NCBI RefSeq assembly: GCF_000482865.1
Contig: NZ_AXWW01000010.1
Span: forward strand, 124,001-188,000
DNA: 64,000 nucleotides
Source of the DNA: Actinokineospora inagensis DSM 44258
GTDB taxonomy: Bacteria > Actinomycetota > Actinomycetes > Mycobacteriales > Pseudonocardiaceae
Direction: 5' to 3'
Shown: positions 16,081 to 25,350 of the stretch, piece by piece
Numbering within the stretch: the first letter of the stretch is position 1
How the letters are laid out: each line of letters starts with the position of its first letter
The notes under the pieces: generated by a model
Databases searched by the model: none
Seen by the model: only the letters and a program-made list of their open reading frames with translations
Told to the model about the DNA's origin: nothing
Translations under genes and position numbers: made by a program

Positions 16081-17883
16081 GTGGATGGACAACCGGCGAT
16101 CGCCGACCACGGGCTCATCGGCGACCTGCAGACCTCGGCCCTGGTGGCCACGGACGGCTCGGTGGACTGGTTCTGCTGCCCGCGGTTCGACTCGCCCAGC
16201 CTGTTCGGGGCCATCCTGGACCCGGAGCGCGGCGGCCGCTGCCGGATCGGGCCAGCCGACCGGCGGCACATCGCGCGGCAACTGTACTTCCCGGACACCG
16301 CGATCCTGATCACCCGGTTCCAACTGCCGTCCGGCACCGGCGAGGTGGTCGACTTCATGCCGCCCGCCGCCGCCGAGGCGACCACCCGGCACCGGCTGAT
16401 CCGGATGGTCCGGTGCGTGCGCGGCGAGGTCGACTTCGAGGTCGAGGTGGCGCCGCGGTTCGACTACGGCCGCAAGCCGCACACCGCGCACCTGACCGAG
16501 AGCGGCGCCGTGTTCGAGTCCGACGACCTCACCCTGACCGCGCACGCGGTCCGCGAACCCGGGGACGAGCCGCTGGCCAAGGTCGCCGTGCTCGACAACG
16601 GCGACGTGCTGGGGCGGCTCACCCTGCGCGCGGGGCAGGTGCGCGGAATCGTCCTGGAGTCCGATTCAGACGGTCCACCGAGGACGATCCGAGTGGCGGA
16701 CGTGGAGCGGGCGTTCGCCGAGACGGTCGAGTTCTGGCACGACTGGCTGGCCCGGTCGACCTACCAGGGTCGGTGGCGGGAGCAGGTGCACCGGTCGGCG
16801 GTCACCCTGAAGCTGCTGACGTACGCGCCGACCGGGGCCATCATCGCCGCGCCGACCGCGGGGCTGCCGGAGCAACTGGGCGGTGAACGCAACTGGGATT
16901 ATCGCTACACCTGGGTCCGGGACGCGTCGTTCGCGGTGAACTCGTTGCTGGGCCTGGGTTTCACCGACGAGGCGGCCGACTTCGCGCGCTGGCTCGGTGA
17001 TCGGTACCAACAGGCGGACGGGCCGTTGAAGATCATGTACCGAGTGGACGGCAGCTCGAACCTCGGCGAGGAGGTCATCGCGCACTGGTCGGGCTACCGC
17101 GACTCCCGCCCGGTCCGGGTCGGCAACGGCGCGGCCGACCACCTGCAGCTCGACATCTACGGCGAACTCCTGGACAGCGTGCACCAGGCCAACCGGCGCG
17201 GTCTCCCGGTCGGGCACCAGGGCTGGCAGGCGCTGTCCGCGCTGCTCAACTGGCTGGGCGAGAACTGGGACCGGCCGGAAGAGGGCATCTGGGAGACCCG
17301 CGGCGGGCGGGCCGACTTCACCTACGGCCGGGTGATGAGCTGGGTCGCCTTCGACCGCGGCCTCCGGCTCGCCGAGTCGCTGCGGCTGCCCGCCCCGGTC
17401 GCGGTGTGGCGGTCGCACCGGGACCGCATCCACGACCAGGTCTGGGCGCGCGGCCTGCGTCAAGGCGCCTTCGTGCAGCGGTACGACTCGGACGTCCTCG
17501 ACTCGGCGTTGTTGCGGATGCCGCTGGTCGGCTTCATCTCCCCGCGAGACCCGGTGTGGTTGACGACCCTCGCCGCCATGGAACGCGATCTCGTCGTGGA
17601 CAGCCTGGTCTACCGGTACAACCCGTCCGCCGCCCCGGACGGCCTGGCCGGTGATGAGGGCACGTTTTCGTTGTGCACCTTCAACTATGTCACCGCGCTG
17701 GCCCGCGCGGGCCAGGTGACCAAGGCGCGGCTGGTGTTCGAGAAGATGCTCACCTACGGCAACCACGTCGGCCTCTACGCCGAGGAGATCGGCCCGACCG
17801 GCGACCAACTGGGCAACTTCCCGCAGGCGTTCACCCACCTCGCCCTCATCGACGCCGCGCTGGCGATCGACCAGGCCCTCTGA
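16081..17883 (+). CDS. Glycoside hydrolase family 15 (trehalase/glucoamylase-like)
   Basis: Cytoplasmic protein of 600 residues. The N-terminal beta-sandwich domain (about 1-230) opens with IADHGLIGDLQTSALV and DGSVDWFCCPRFDSPS, the usual start of actinobacterial GH15 proteins. The (alpha/alpha)6 barrel follows, with RNWDYRYTWVRDASF, the probable catalytic acid region EGIWETRGG, and the second glutamate region AEEIGPTGDQLGNFPQAF. Such proteins are trehalases in mycobacteria or glucan/dextrin hydrolases; the substrate cannot be fixed here. The start is GTG 16081, with AAGGAG eight bases upstream. TGATG links it to the next MFS gene. Confidence 0.88.
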   Translation: MDGQPAIADHGLIGDLQTSALVATDGSVDWFCCPRFDSPSLFGAILDPERGGRCRIGPADRRHIARQLYFPDTAILITRFQLPSGTGEVVDFMPPAAAEATTRHRLIRMVRCVRGEVDFEVEVAPRFDYGRKPHTAHLTESGAVFESDDLTLTAHAVREPGDEPLAKVAVLDNGDVLGRLTLRAGQVRGIVLESDSDGPPRTIRVADVERAFAETVEFWHDWLARSTYQGRWREQVHRSAVTLKLLTYAPTGAIIAAPTAGLPEQLGGERNWDYRYTWVRDASFAVNSLLGLGFTDEAADFARWLGDRYQQADGPLKIMYRVDGSSNLGEEVIAHWSGYRDSRPVRVGNGAADHLQLDIYGELLDSVHQANRRGLPVGHQGWQALSALLNWLGENWDRPEEGIWETRGGRADFTYGRVMSWVAFDRGLRLAESLRLPAPVAVWRSHRDRIHDQVWARGLRQGAFVQRYDSDVLDSALLRMPLVGFISPRDPVWLTTLAAMERDLVVDSLVYRYNPSAAPDGLAGDEGTFSLCTFNYVTALARAGQVTKARLVFEKMLTYGNHVGLYAEEIGPTGDQLGNFPQAFTHLALIDAALAIDQAL

Positions 17884-19193
17884 TGCGCGCTCGGACGGTG
17901 GTGCCGCTCGCGCTCGCCCAGTTCGTCTGCAGCTTCGCGGGCTCGAACATGAACGTGATGATCAACGACATCAGCACCGACCTGGGTACCACCGTCCACG
18001 GCGTACAGGTCACCATCACGCTGTTCCTGCTGGTCATGGCCGCCCTGATGATCCCGGGCGGCAAGCTCACCGACCGCTACGGCCGCAAGCGCTGCCTGCT
18101 GGTGGGCCTCGCGGTCTACGGGGTCGGCGCCGTCGTCAGCGCCATCGCGCCCGGCATCGGCGTGCTCGCCTTCGGCAACTCGATCCTGGAGGGGGTCGGC
18201 ACCGCGCTGCTGATCCCGCCGGTGTACGTGCTGGCCACGGTGCTGTTCCACGACCTCACCAGTCGCGCCCGCGCGTTCGGCGCCATCATGGCCATGGGCG
18301 GCATCGGTGCCGCCGCCGGTCCGCTCATCGGCGGGTTGATCACCTCGGTGCTGAGCTGGCGGGCCGCCTTCGCCTTCCAGGCACTGGTGGTACTGCTGAT
18401 CATCCTGCTCACCCGCCGCCTCCGCGACCCGTTGCCCGCCAACCCCGACCAGCCCTTCGACACCCGCGGCGCGGCGCTGTCCGCCGCGGGCCTGACCCTG
18501 GTGATCGTCGCCATCCTGGCCGCCGGTACGAACTGGACTGTCGCGATCGGACTTTTTGTCGCCGGGTGCGCCGTGCTGCTGCTGTTCTTCCTGTCCCTGC
18601 GCACAGCCAGGGAGCCGCTGGTCTCGCTGGCCCTCTTCCGCGACCGCGTGATCAACCTCGGCCTGCTCACCCAACATGTCCAATGGCTGGTCCTCATGGG
18701 AATCTCGTTCGTCGTGGCCGCCTACTTGCAGGTGGTCCGCGGCCACAACGCCGTGGAGACCGGCCTCTTCCTCACCCCGGCGACCATCGGCCTGCTCATC
18801 ACATCCCTGTCCGCCCAACGATTCGCCCGCAACCGGTCCCAACGATCGCTCATCATCGCCGGTTTCGCGTTCACCCTGGCCGGAATCGGTCTCCTGCTGT
18901 GCTCGTCCGCCGTGATGGGCCTGTTCCTCATCGGCATCGGCGTCGGCACCATGCTGACCCCGTCGGTCAACATCGTCCAATCCCGCGGCGGCCCCAACAA
19001 GGGCGAGATCTCCGGCGTCTCCCGCTCGGTGTCCAACCTGGGCTCCGCCACGGGCACCGCCATCGCGGGCACCATCCTCGCCACCCACCCCGGCGAAGCC
19101 TCCTACACGACCGCCCTGACCACCCTCGCCGCCGCCTGCCTGATCGGCCTTGCCGCCGCCCTGCTCCTCCCCCGCACATCGATCTCCACCTGA
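17883..19193 (+). CDS. MFS transporter (DHA2-like)
   Basis: Membrane transporter of 436 residues with 12-14 predicted helices. Motif A is PGGKLTDRYGRKRCLL in the loop after helix 2, and motif C-like GGIGAAAGPLIGGLI is present, placing it with drug:H+ antiporters. The start is ATG 17883, sharing one base with the GH15 stop (TGATG), so the two are co-translated. A drug or sugar-derivative export role is possible; the pairing with a glycoside hydrolase may be incidental. Confidence 0.85.
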   Translation: MRARTVVPLALAQFVCSFAGSNMNVMINDISTDLGTTVHGVQVTITLFLLVMAALMIPGGKLTDRYGRKRCLLVGLAVYGVGAVVSAIAPGIGVLAFGNSILEGVGTALLIPPVYVLATVLFHDLTSRARAFGAIMAMGGIGAAAGPLIGGLITSVLSWRAAFAFQALVVLLIILLTRRLRDPLPANPDQPFDTRGAALSAAGLTLVIVAILAAGTNWTVAIGLFVAGCAVLLLFFLSLRTAREPLVSLALFRDRVINLGLLTQHVQWLVLMGISFVVAAYLQVVRGHNAVETGLFLTPATIGLLITSLSAQRFARNRSQRSLIIAGFAFTLAGIGLLLCSSAVMGLFLIGIGVGTMLTPSVNIVQSRGGPNKGEISGVSRSVSNLGSATGTAIAGTILATHPGEASYTTALTTLAAACLIGLAAALLLPRTSIST

Positions 19194-19219
19194 CACCGGC
19201 AAGAGGTACCGTCGATCGC

Positions 19220-19581
19220 GTGGACACCGTTCAAACAGGCACAGTGGCGGCCCCACGACCAGGGTTCGTGGCACTGTGGTTGCTCGGCAACCTCGTCATC
19301 GGGCTGATCGCGTCGGTGCCGCTGTTGATGGCGGTTGTCTTCAGCTACTTCGTGGGGCGCGGGTCTGGGGCTCGGTGGCCTCGCCGTTCCGGAGCGGGAG
19401 CGCCGAGGAGGAGGCGGCGATCATGATCATGGTGGGCGGCGCCGTCGTGGTGGTCGCCGCCGCTCTGGTGAACCGGGCGTTGCGGAAGCGGGTAACGCTG
19501 TCAACCGCGTGGTTCTGGGTGTGGACGGTCGTGCTGGTGCCGGCGTTGTTCCCGGTGGTGTGGGCGCTCGACGCGGGGTGA
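19220..19581 (+). pseudogene. Small two-helix membrane protein split by an apparent -1 frameshift
   Basis: GTG 19220 opens a frame encoding a hydrophobic helix (LLGNLVIGLIASVPLLMAVV) that ends at TGA 19424-19426. A second frame, with excellent third-position GC from about 19365, continues as SVASPFRSGSAEEEAAI and two more hydrophobic segments to TAG/TGA at 19581. Codon usage in the first frame collapses after about 19355, inside a G-rich run, so one protein of about 120 residues with a missing base is the simplest reading. Alternatively there are two overlapping ORFs (ATGA at 19423). Function unknown. Confidence 0.5.
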
Positions 19582-19600
19582 GCGCCCAGCACCGGGAGGG

Positions 19601-21232
19601 TCAACGGGCGTAGACCTGCTGTCCGGCGAACCAGGTCTCGGTGACGGTGGTGGCGGCCAGGTCGGTCACCGGCGACTGGAACGGGTTGCGGTCGAGGATG
19701 ACGAAGTCGGCGGACTTGCCCGGAGTCAGGGAGCCGGTCACGTCGTCGACGCCCATGGCGCGGGCGCCGGAGAGGGTGAACGCCTCGATGGCCTCGGCGA
19801 GGGTGATGGCCTGCTCCGGCCACAGCGCGCCGTCGAACGCGCCGGTCGGGTCCTGGCGGGTGACCAGGCCCTGGATGCCCTCCCAGGCGTTGGGCGACTC
19901 GCTGACCGGCCAGTCGGAACCGCCCGCGACGAGGGCGCCGGTGTCCAGCAGGGCGCGGTTGGGCTGCATCCGGGCGGCGCGCTCGGCGGGCAGCACCCCG
20001 GCGATGGCGGTCGGGATGACGCCGGGCACCCACAGGAACGGCGAGATGTCGGCGGCGACACCCAGTTCACCGAAGCGGGCGAGGTCGTCGGGGTGGACGA
20101 ACTGGCCGTGCGCGACCTGGAACTTGATGTCGGCGAAGCCCTCGGTGCGCAGGGCCCGGACGGCGTCCAGGGTGGCCCGGACGGCCGCGTCGCCGGTGCA
20201 GTGGATCTTCGCCGAGAGACCGGCCTGCGCGGCGACCCGCAGCCAACCCTGCAGTTCCGACGCGGGCATGGTCGTCGCCCCGTGGAAGCAGGCGCCGTGC
20301 GCCTCGTCCGGCAGGTAGGGCTCCAGGAACGCGGCGGTGCGGGTGGGCGGGACGCCGTCGAGGAAGATCTTGACGAAGTCGGGCCGGTGGTGCTCGGTGC
20401 GGTACCGCTCGCCGACCTCGATCAGCGACCGGCCGATCGGGTCGAACCCGAAGATCGGGTCGTTGATCAGCAGCGACGACACGACCCAGGCGTGCAGCCT
20501 GCCCTGCTCGTCGAGCGTCTTGAGCGCGTTGAGGATGTCGACCGACACCCCGGCGTCCTGGAACGCGGTGATGCCGTACGAGTGCAGCACGCCGATGCCG
20601 TGGTGCGACGCGCCTGCGTGCTGCTCCGGGGTGAGCGCCCCGGTCTCCCGGATCGCCCGCTCAACCGGGACGCCAGCGGCCTCCAGCAGCACGCCGGTCG
20701 GCTCACCGGTCGCCGGGTCACGCACGATCACACCACCGTCGGGGTCCTGGGTGGCGGCGGTGATGCCCGCCAGCTCCAGGGCGCGGGTGCTGACCCACTT
20801 GTTGTGCCTGCTGTCGTCGCTCAGCGCGACCGGCCGACCACCAGCAGCCTCGTCCAGCGCGTGCCGGGCCTCGACCCGGGTCAGCGTGTCAACCAGGGTG
20901 GACGCCCACGCGCCACCGACAACCCACTCATCCGGCCCCAGGTTGGCCGCCCACCCGCGAACAGCGGCGAGGATGCCCTCGAACCCCTGGTCCCCACCGA
21001 AGGTCAACTCGAACAACGCCGCCCGCCCGGCGAGAGCGTGGTGGTTGTGCACGTCGACCAGACCGGGCATGACGAACGCGCCACCCAGGTCGCGCACCTC
21101 GGTGTCCGGACCGACCTCGACCTCGTCCAGCGCCAACACCCTGCCATCCCGCACAGCCAGCGTCGTCGCCCACGGCCGGGCGGGATCCACCGTGTAGACG
21201 GTGGCGTTGGTGAGGATCAGGTCGGCTGCCAA
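19601..21232 (-). CDS. YtcJ-like metal-dependent amidohydrolase
   Basis: Hydrolase of 543 residues of the amidohydrolase superfamily, amidohydrolase_3 branch. An N-terminal small beta-domain (about 1-55) leads to the metal ligands in GLVDVHNHHALAG. Further ligands are probably the His of KIHCTGDAAV, the His of VAHGQFVHPDD and the Asp in AGGSDWPVS; the C-terminal beta-domain closes with GKSADFVILDRNP. The start is TTG 21232, with GGGAG nine bases upstream; no better in-frame ATG precedes the first strand. It is downstream of a TetR gene on the same strand. The substrate is unknown. Confidence 0.88.
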   Translation of the reverse strand: MAADLILTNATVYTVDPARPWATTLAVRDGRVLALDEVEVGPDTEVRDLGGAFVMPGLVDVHNHHALAGRAALFELTFGGDQGFEGILAAVRGWAANLGPDEWVVGGAWASTLVDTLTRVEARHALDEAAGGRPVALSDDSRHNKWVSTRALELAGITAATQDPDGGVIVRDPATGEPTGVLLEAAGVPVERAIRETGALTPEQHAGASHHGIGVLHSYGITAFQDAGVSVDILNALKTLDEQGRLHAWVVSSLLINDPIFGFDPIGRSLIEVGERYRTEHHRPDFVKIFLDGVPPTRTAAFLEPYLPDEAHGACFHGATTMPASELQGWLRVAAQAGLSAKIHCTGDAAVRATLDAVRALRTEGFADIKFQVAHGQFVHPDDLARFGELGVAADISPFLWVPGVIPTAIAGVLPAERAARMQPNRALLDTGALVAGGSDWPVSESPNAWEGIQGLVTRQDPTGAFDGALWPEQAITLAEAIEAFTLSGARAMGVDDVTGSLTPGKSADFVILDRNPFQSPVTDLAATTVTETWFAGQQVYAR

Positions 21233-21466
21233 GTGTGGTCACTCCCCGATGAGGTCGCCGTCGGTGCTGGTCCCCGGCAGTCTTGGCGGGCCGGGGACTC
21301 CGCAGAACCGGTTCCGCGCGGTCGTGCGGCACCGGACAAGAAGGGTGCGCTGTCAACCAATCCCCCGCGACCGCGACACCCCGGTCGGGTGAAATAGCTC
21401 CTGGCTACCACGCCGGAAACGCCTTTCCACACGAAGTGGAACCGGTGGCTCGACCCGGATCCGGAG

Positions 21467-22219
21467 TCAGGCTGACGGGCTGGGGCGGGACGCGATGAGG
21501 ACGGCGATGCCGTCGAGGATGCGGGTGAGGCCGAAGTGGAGGGCGTGTTCCGGGTCGTCGGCGGTGTTGTGTTCGGTGCCTGCTCGGGTGGCGGTGGGGT
21601 TGTGGACCTTGGCGAGCCACGGGGCCTGGACCTGCCACCACTGTTCGCCGGTGAGGCCGGTGGCGCGTTGGCGGTCGTCGGCGTCGGCGGCGGCTCGGGC
21701 GGTGCTGCGGACGTGGGAGAGGACGAGGGTGAGGACGGAGGCCAACTCGTCGTCGGTGAGGGGGGTGCCTGCGAGGCAGGCGAGCTCCCGGTCGTGCTTG
21801 GCGATGAGGTTGGGGCCGAGGACGGGGCGGCTGGTCTCGACGTGGGCGAGCCAGGGGTGGGCGCGGTAGAGCACCCAGTTGGCTCCTGCGACGCGTTCGA
21901 GGCGGGTGCGCCAGTCGCCGGTGGGGTCGAGGGCGGGGAGTTCGCCGTAGACCGTGTCGGTCATCAGGTCGATGAGTTCGGCCTTGCCGGGCACGTAGGT
22001 GTACGTCGACATGGTGCCGACGCCGAGGGCCTCGCTGACCCGGCGCATGGTGAGGGCACCCACACCCGCCGTGTCGGCGACGCGGATGGCGGCACGGACG
22101 ATCTTGTCGACGCTGAGGTCGGTGCGGCCATCGCGGGGCGCGGGTTCGCGGGTGCGCCACAACAGCGCGAGGCTGCGCGCCGGGTCCGACTTGACGGCCT
22201 TGCCGCGGTCCTTCGCCAC
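21467..22219 (-). CDS. TetR/AcrR-family regulator
   Basis: Regulator of 250 residues. The HTH lies unusually far in (about 36-82) behind a charged extension; recognition-helix region TMRRVSEALGVGTMSTYTYV, then PGKAELIDLM. The C-terminal domain matches the TetR_C type common in actinobacteria, starting with the DWRTRLERVA helix. It precedes the amidohydrolase by 234 bp on the same strand and follows a short frameshifted ORF by 11 nt. The target is unknown. Confidence 0.87.
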   Translation of the reverse strand: MAKDRGKAVKSDPARSLALLWRTREPAPRDGRTDLSVDKIVRAAIRVADTAGVGALTMRRVSEALGVGTMSTYTYVPGKAELIDLMTDTVYGELPALDPTGDWRTRLERVAGANWVLYRAHPWLAHVETSRPVLGPNLIAKHDRELACLAGTPLTDDELASVLTLVLSHVRSTARAAADADDRQRATGLTGEQWWQVQAPWLAKVHNPTATRAGTEHNTADDPEHALHFGLTRILDGIAVLIASRPSPSA

Positions 22220-22230
22220 GGTGTACCAGC

Positions 22231-22523
22231 CTATCCCCGCACCGGTTCCGGCTCACCGAACGACACGTCGGCCAACCCGGTGCCGGGACCGGCAAAGACC
22301 CCGCCGCCACCCGGAACGGGTACCAGCGGCCCTCCCGGAGTAGCGCGTCCTGTTCGACGGTCGTCCACCGGTCGCGCCACACGGTCGGATCATGCACTAC
22401 CGCGACCGGGCAATCGCGATCTTCGTCTTCCGCCCCCCCATCGACCACGACCACCGTGATGGCTACCAACGCCGCGTCTACAACTGGAGACGCCATGTCG
22501 ATGTCGGCCAGTAGCGGCGCCAA
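22231..22523 (-). pseudogene. Small hypothetical ORF with an apparent -1 frameshift
   Basis: ATG 22523 opens a plausible coding frame (about 75 residues, including VWRDRWTTVEQDALLREG). At a GGCGGGG run near 22293 good codon usage moves to the -1 frame, ending at TAG 22231-22233, just before the TetR start. Joined, this would be a protein of about 97 residues; function unknown. Nothing was found in the remaining 288 bp up to 22811. Confidence 0.35.
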
Positions 22524-22811
22524 ATCCAGCCGCGGGGCGGGGAAACGCGCGCGGAACGAACGTGGGTGGGATGGGCGCAGGTGAGGTGAACGCGCGCGCG
22601 GGGGTAAACGTGGGCCGGGCGAAACGCGGAGTGGGGCCGTGGTGCTGTTGCCGGACGCGAGTTGTCGGGCGATCTGCCACGCCGAGTTTGCCCACAGGCC
22701 GTTGGCCCATCCACAGGCCGCTCGTCGAGGCCGGTTTCCGCCGCCCGCGCTCGCTAGGCTGGATTCGGGGGCTGCTCAGCACCGTTGATCTTGACCGAAC
22801 CCCGACACCGG

Positions 22812-24020
22812 TCAACCAGCCGGGACGGCGACCCGGTCCGGGTCCGACACCGCCCTCGGGGTGAGGGCGCGGAGACCGAACAAGGTGGCCAGCAACGCCG
22901 CCGCCGGGCCTGCCACGGCGAGGACCAGGGCCGCTCCGCTGCCGCCGAGGTCGACCAGTGATCCACCCGCCGCCGAGCCGATCGCCATGCCCAGGATCAC
23001 CGCGCTGGCCAGCCACGCGTACCCCTCGGTGAGCGCGCCGCGCGGCACCAGGAACTCGACCATCGAGGTGGCGGTGATGAGTACCGGCGACACGGTGAGC
23101 CCGGCGAGCACGGTCAGCGCGGCCATCAGCGGCAATGAGTCCGCGAACAGCAGTGGAATTGTGGCGAGCGCGAGGGCGAGGGTGCTGAACAGCAATCGGC
23201 GGCTCACACCGTTCTTCCACTTCACCGCGCCGACCACGAGGCCGGCGACGAAGCTACCGGCGGCGAGCAGGCCCAGCAGCAGACCGGTTGAGCCGAGTGC
23301 GCCGTGTTCCTTGGCGAACGCGATGAGGCCGACGTCGAAAGTGCCGAAAAAGACACCGGTCGCGACGTAGACGAAAAGGAGCACCAGCAGTCCGACGGAC
23401 AGGATTCCGCCTTTTTCCACCTGCCCGTCCGGGATGTGCGTCACCGGTTGGGTGGACCGTTGGGCGGCGAGCCAGATCCCGCCCGCGACGTAGAGGACCA
23501 GCGCGCCCAGCACGCCGGACACCGGGTCGACGCCGACCGCGAGCACGGTGACGAGCATCGGGCCGACCACGTAGATGACCTCGTCGAGCACGCCCTCCAG
23601 GGCGGCGGTGCCCGGTACACCGGGCGCGACGGCGCTCCACCTGGTGCGCACCAGCGACCCGATCGGCAGCGCCGCGACCCCCGCCACGGCGGCGGCCGGG
23701 AACAGCGTCCAGGCGGGTGCCCGGAAGTGCGCGAGCAGCACGAGCGCGACCGTGCCCACGACGTTGGCCGGCAAGGTGGCCATGATGACGCGGCGTTGCC
23801 CGAGCCGGTCCATCAGCCGCCCGACGGTCGGACCGGCGGCGGCCTGGGACAGCGCCAGCACCGCCGTGACCGCGCCCGCGAGCGCGAACGAGCCGGTCAG
23901 CGCGGACACCATCAGCACGCACCCGACCGACCGCATCCCCATCGGCAACCGGGCGACGAAACCCGCGGCGCAGAAAGCCGCCGCTCCCGGTATTCGCAAC
24001 AATGTCCAGTAGGTGCGCAC
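22812..24020 (-). CDS. MFS transporter
   Basis: Integral membrane protein of 402 residues with about twelve helices. Motif A-like GRLMDRLGQRRVIM follows helix 2, and LVRTRWSAVAPG followed by ALEGVLDEVIYVVGP is typical of an actinobacterial MFS group annotated as putative exporters. The start is GTG 24020 (GTGCGCACC). It is divergent from the solute-binding protein gene across 187 bp. The substrate is unknown; context gives no clue. Confidence 0.85.
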   Translation of the reverse strand: MRTYWTLLRIPGAAAFCAAGFVARLPMGMRSVGCVLMVSALTGSFALAGAVTAVLALSQAAAGPTVGRLMDRLGQRRVIMATLPANVVGTVALVLLAHFRAPAWTLFPAAAVAGVAALPIGSLVRTRWSAVAPGVPGTAALEGVLDEVIYVVGPMLVTVLAVGVDPVSGVLGALVLYVAGGIWLAAQRSTQPVTHIPDGQVEKGGILSVGLLVLLFVYVATGVFFGTFDVGLIAFAKEHGALGSTGLLLGLLAAGSFVAGLVVGAVKWKNGVSRRLLFSTLALALATIPLLFADSLPLMAALTVLAGLTVSPVLITATSMVEFLVPRGALTEGYAWLASAVILGMAIGSAAGGSLVDLGGSGAALVLAVAGPAAALLATLFGLRALTPRAVSDPDRVAVPAG

Positions 24021-24207
24021 GCGAACAAGCCCCCCAAAGTGCCGAGAACGCCTCGGTTGGATCTTACGCGATCGGGTGAATGACCGGTGAACTTCTTTCG
24101 GGTGATTTCGCGCCGTTCCCGCCCCGGCGCGGATTTACCCATAACGCGGGTGACCGGACTCGCGATGCTGGACAATGCCGGGGCAGCGAAGCCGGAGGTG
24201 GGTGCGA

Positions 24208-25350
24208 GTGTTGGACGAGGACAACATCGACCATGTCGAGCACGTCACGGACGACAAGGACGACAGAGACGGCGAGGCGCGGCGGCGCTGGGTCCCGTAC
24301 GTCCGGTTCGTCGCGTGGTGCCTGCTCGGCGCGCTGCTGGTCGGCACCGCCGTGTACGTCTGGTGGCAGGCCAAGCCCTCGGAGCAGGACCTGCGGCACC
24401 AGGCCCTGCTGGACACCAAGTCCGAACTGCGGATCGGCGTGATGCCGGACATGCCCGGCGTGTCGCTGTTCGACGAGACCACCAAGACCTACAGCGGGTT
24501 CGACATCGACATCGCGTACATGGTGGCCGCCGACCTCGGGTTCCAGCCGAGGCAGGTGCGCTTCTACACGATGAACAACGAGGACCGGGACAAGGCGTCG
24601 GTGCTCGACCCCAGCACCAGGCAGAGCGTGCAACTGGACCTGGTGGTGGCGTCCTACAGCATCACCGACGCGCGGCAGGCCAAGCCGTACGTGAACTTCT
24701 CGTCGCCGTACCTGCGCACCGAGCAGTCCGTGGTCACCCGCGCGGGCCACGCCCCGGTGCGCTCGCCCGCCGACCTGACCAAGCCGCCCGCGCACCCGGA
24801 CAAGCCGGAGGTGGTGTGCACGCTGGGCACGTCGACAGCGGAGACGCCGACCACCCAGGTGGAGAACCGGATCTCGGACTGCATGCGGCGGCTGACCGCC
24901 CCGGACCACGACGTCGACGCGGTGCTGACGGACGCGGCCATCCTCGCCGGTTTCGTGTACCGGGACCAGCAGTCCGGGCGCAACCAGCTCAAGCTGCACA
25001 ACATCAGCATCGACGGCGAGGAGCGGTGGGGCATCAGCACCGGCGGCCACACCGACGACAAGGAAGCCCTGCGCAAACTGGTCAACCTGTCGCTCTACCG
25101 GTCGCAGCACGACCCGACCGACCGGCGCTGGGAGGACGCGTTCGACCGGTGGCTCGGGCCGGAGCAGTCCGCGGCGGGCGACCAGCGGGTCGCCATCGAT
25201 GTCCAGCCCGACGCGGAGAAGGAAGAGGTCCGGGAGTGGCCGTGGCAGACCCTGGGGCTCGGCCGGGACAACCGGACGCCGGTGGAGCAGGCCCGGCTCG
25301 GACAGCTTCGTCGGAGTCGTCGCAGTCGTCGCCGTCGTCGAGCGAGCTGA
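24208..25350 (+). CDS. Membrane-tethered family 3 solute-binding protein
   Basis: Protein of 380 residues: an acidic cytoplasmic N-terminus, one transmembrane anchor (about 30-52), then an extracytoplasmic bilobed binding domain (about 70-315) with the amino-acid-binding pattern LRIGVMPDMPGVS, FDIDIAYMVAADLGF, LDLVVASYSITDAR and VNFSSPYLRTEQSV. It is tethered by a helix instead of a lipobox. The start is GTG 24208, nine bases after GGAGG. From about 25305 the frame turns into an arginine-rich tail with poor third-position GC, while the overlapping frame becomes serine-rich with good codon usage. The real product probably continues into the next gene. Confidence 0.78.
   Translation: MLDEDNIDHVEHVTDDKDDRDGEARRRWVPYVRFVAWCLLGALLVGTAVYVWWQAKPSEQDLRHQALLDTKSELRIGVMPDMPGVSLFDETTKTYSGFDIDIAYMVAADLGFQPRQVRFYTMNNEDRDKASVLDPSTRQSVQLDLVVASYSITDARQAKPYVNFSSPYLRTEQSVVTRAGHAPVRSPADLTKPPAHPDKPEVVCTLGTSTAETPTTQVENRISDCMRRLTAPDHDVDAVLTDAAILAGFVYRDQQSGRNQLKLHNISIDGEERWGISTGGHTDDKEALRKLVNLSLYRSQHDPTDRRWEDAFDRWLGPEQSAAGDQRVAIDVQPDAEKEEVREWPWQTLGLGRDNRTPVEQARLGQLRRSRRSRRRRRAS

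Noticed and set aside
20093-21397. Plus-strand frame opposite the amidohydrolase
   Set aside because: The minus strand has complete metal-binding motifs; the plus frame is Val/Arg/Gly-rich shadow.
24064-25110. Minus-strand frame opposite the solute-binding protein
   Set aside because: No family features; the plus-strand binding-protein motifs are clear.
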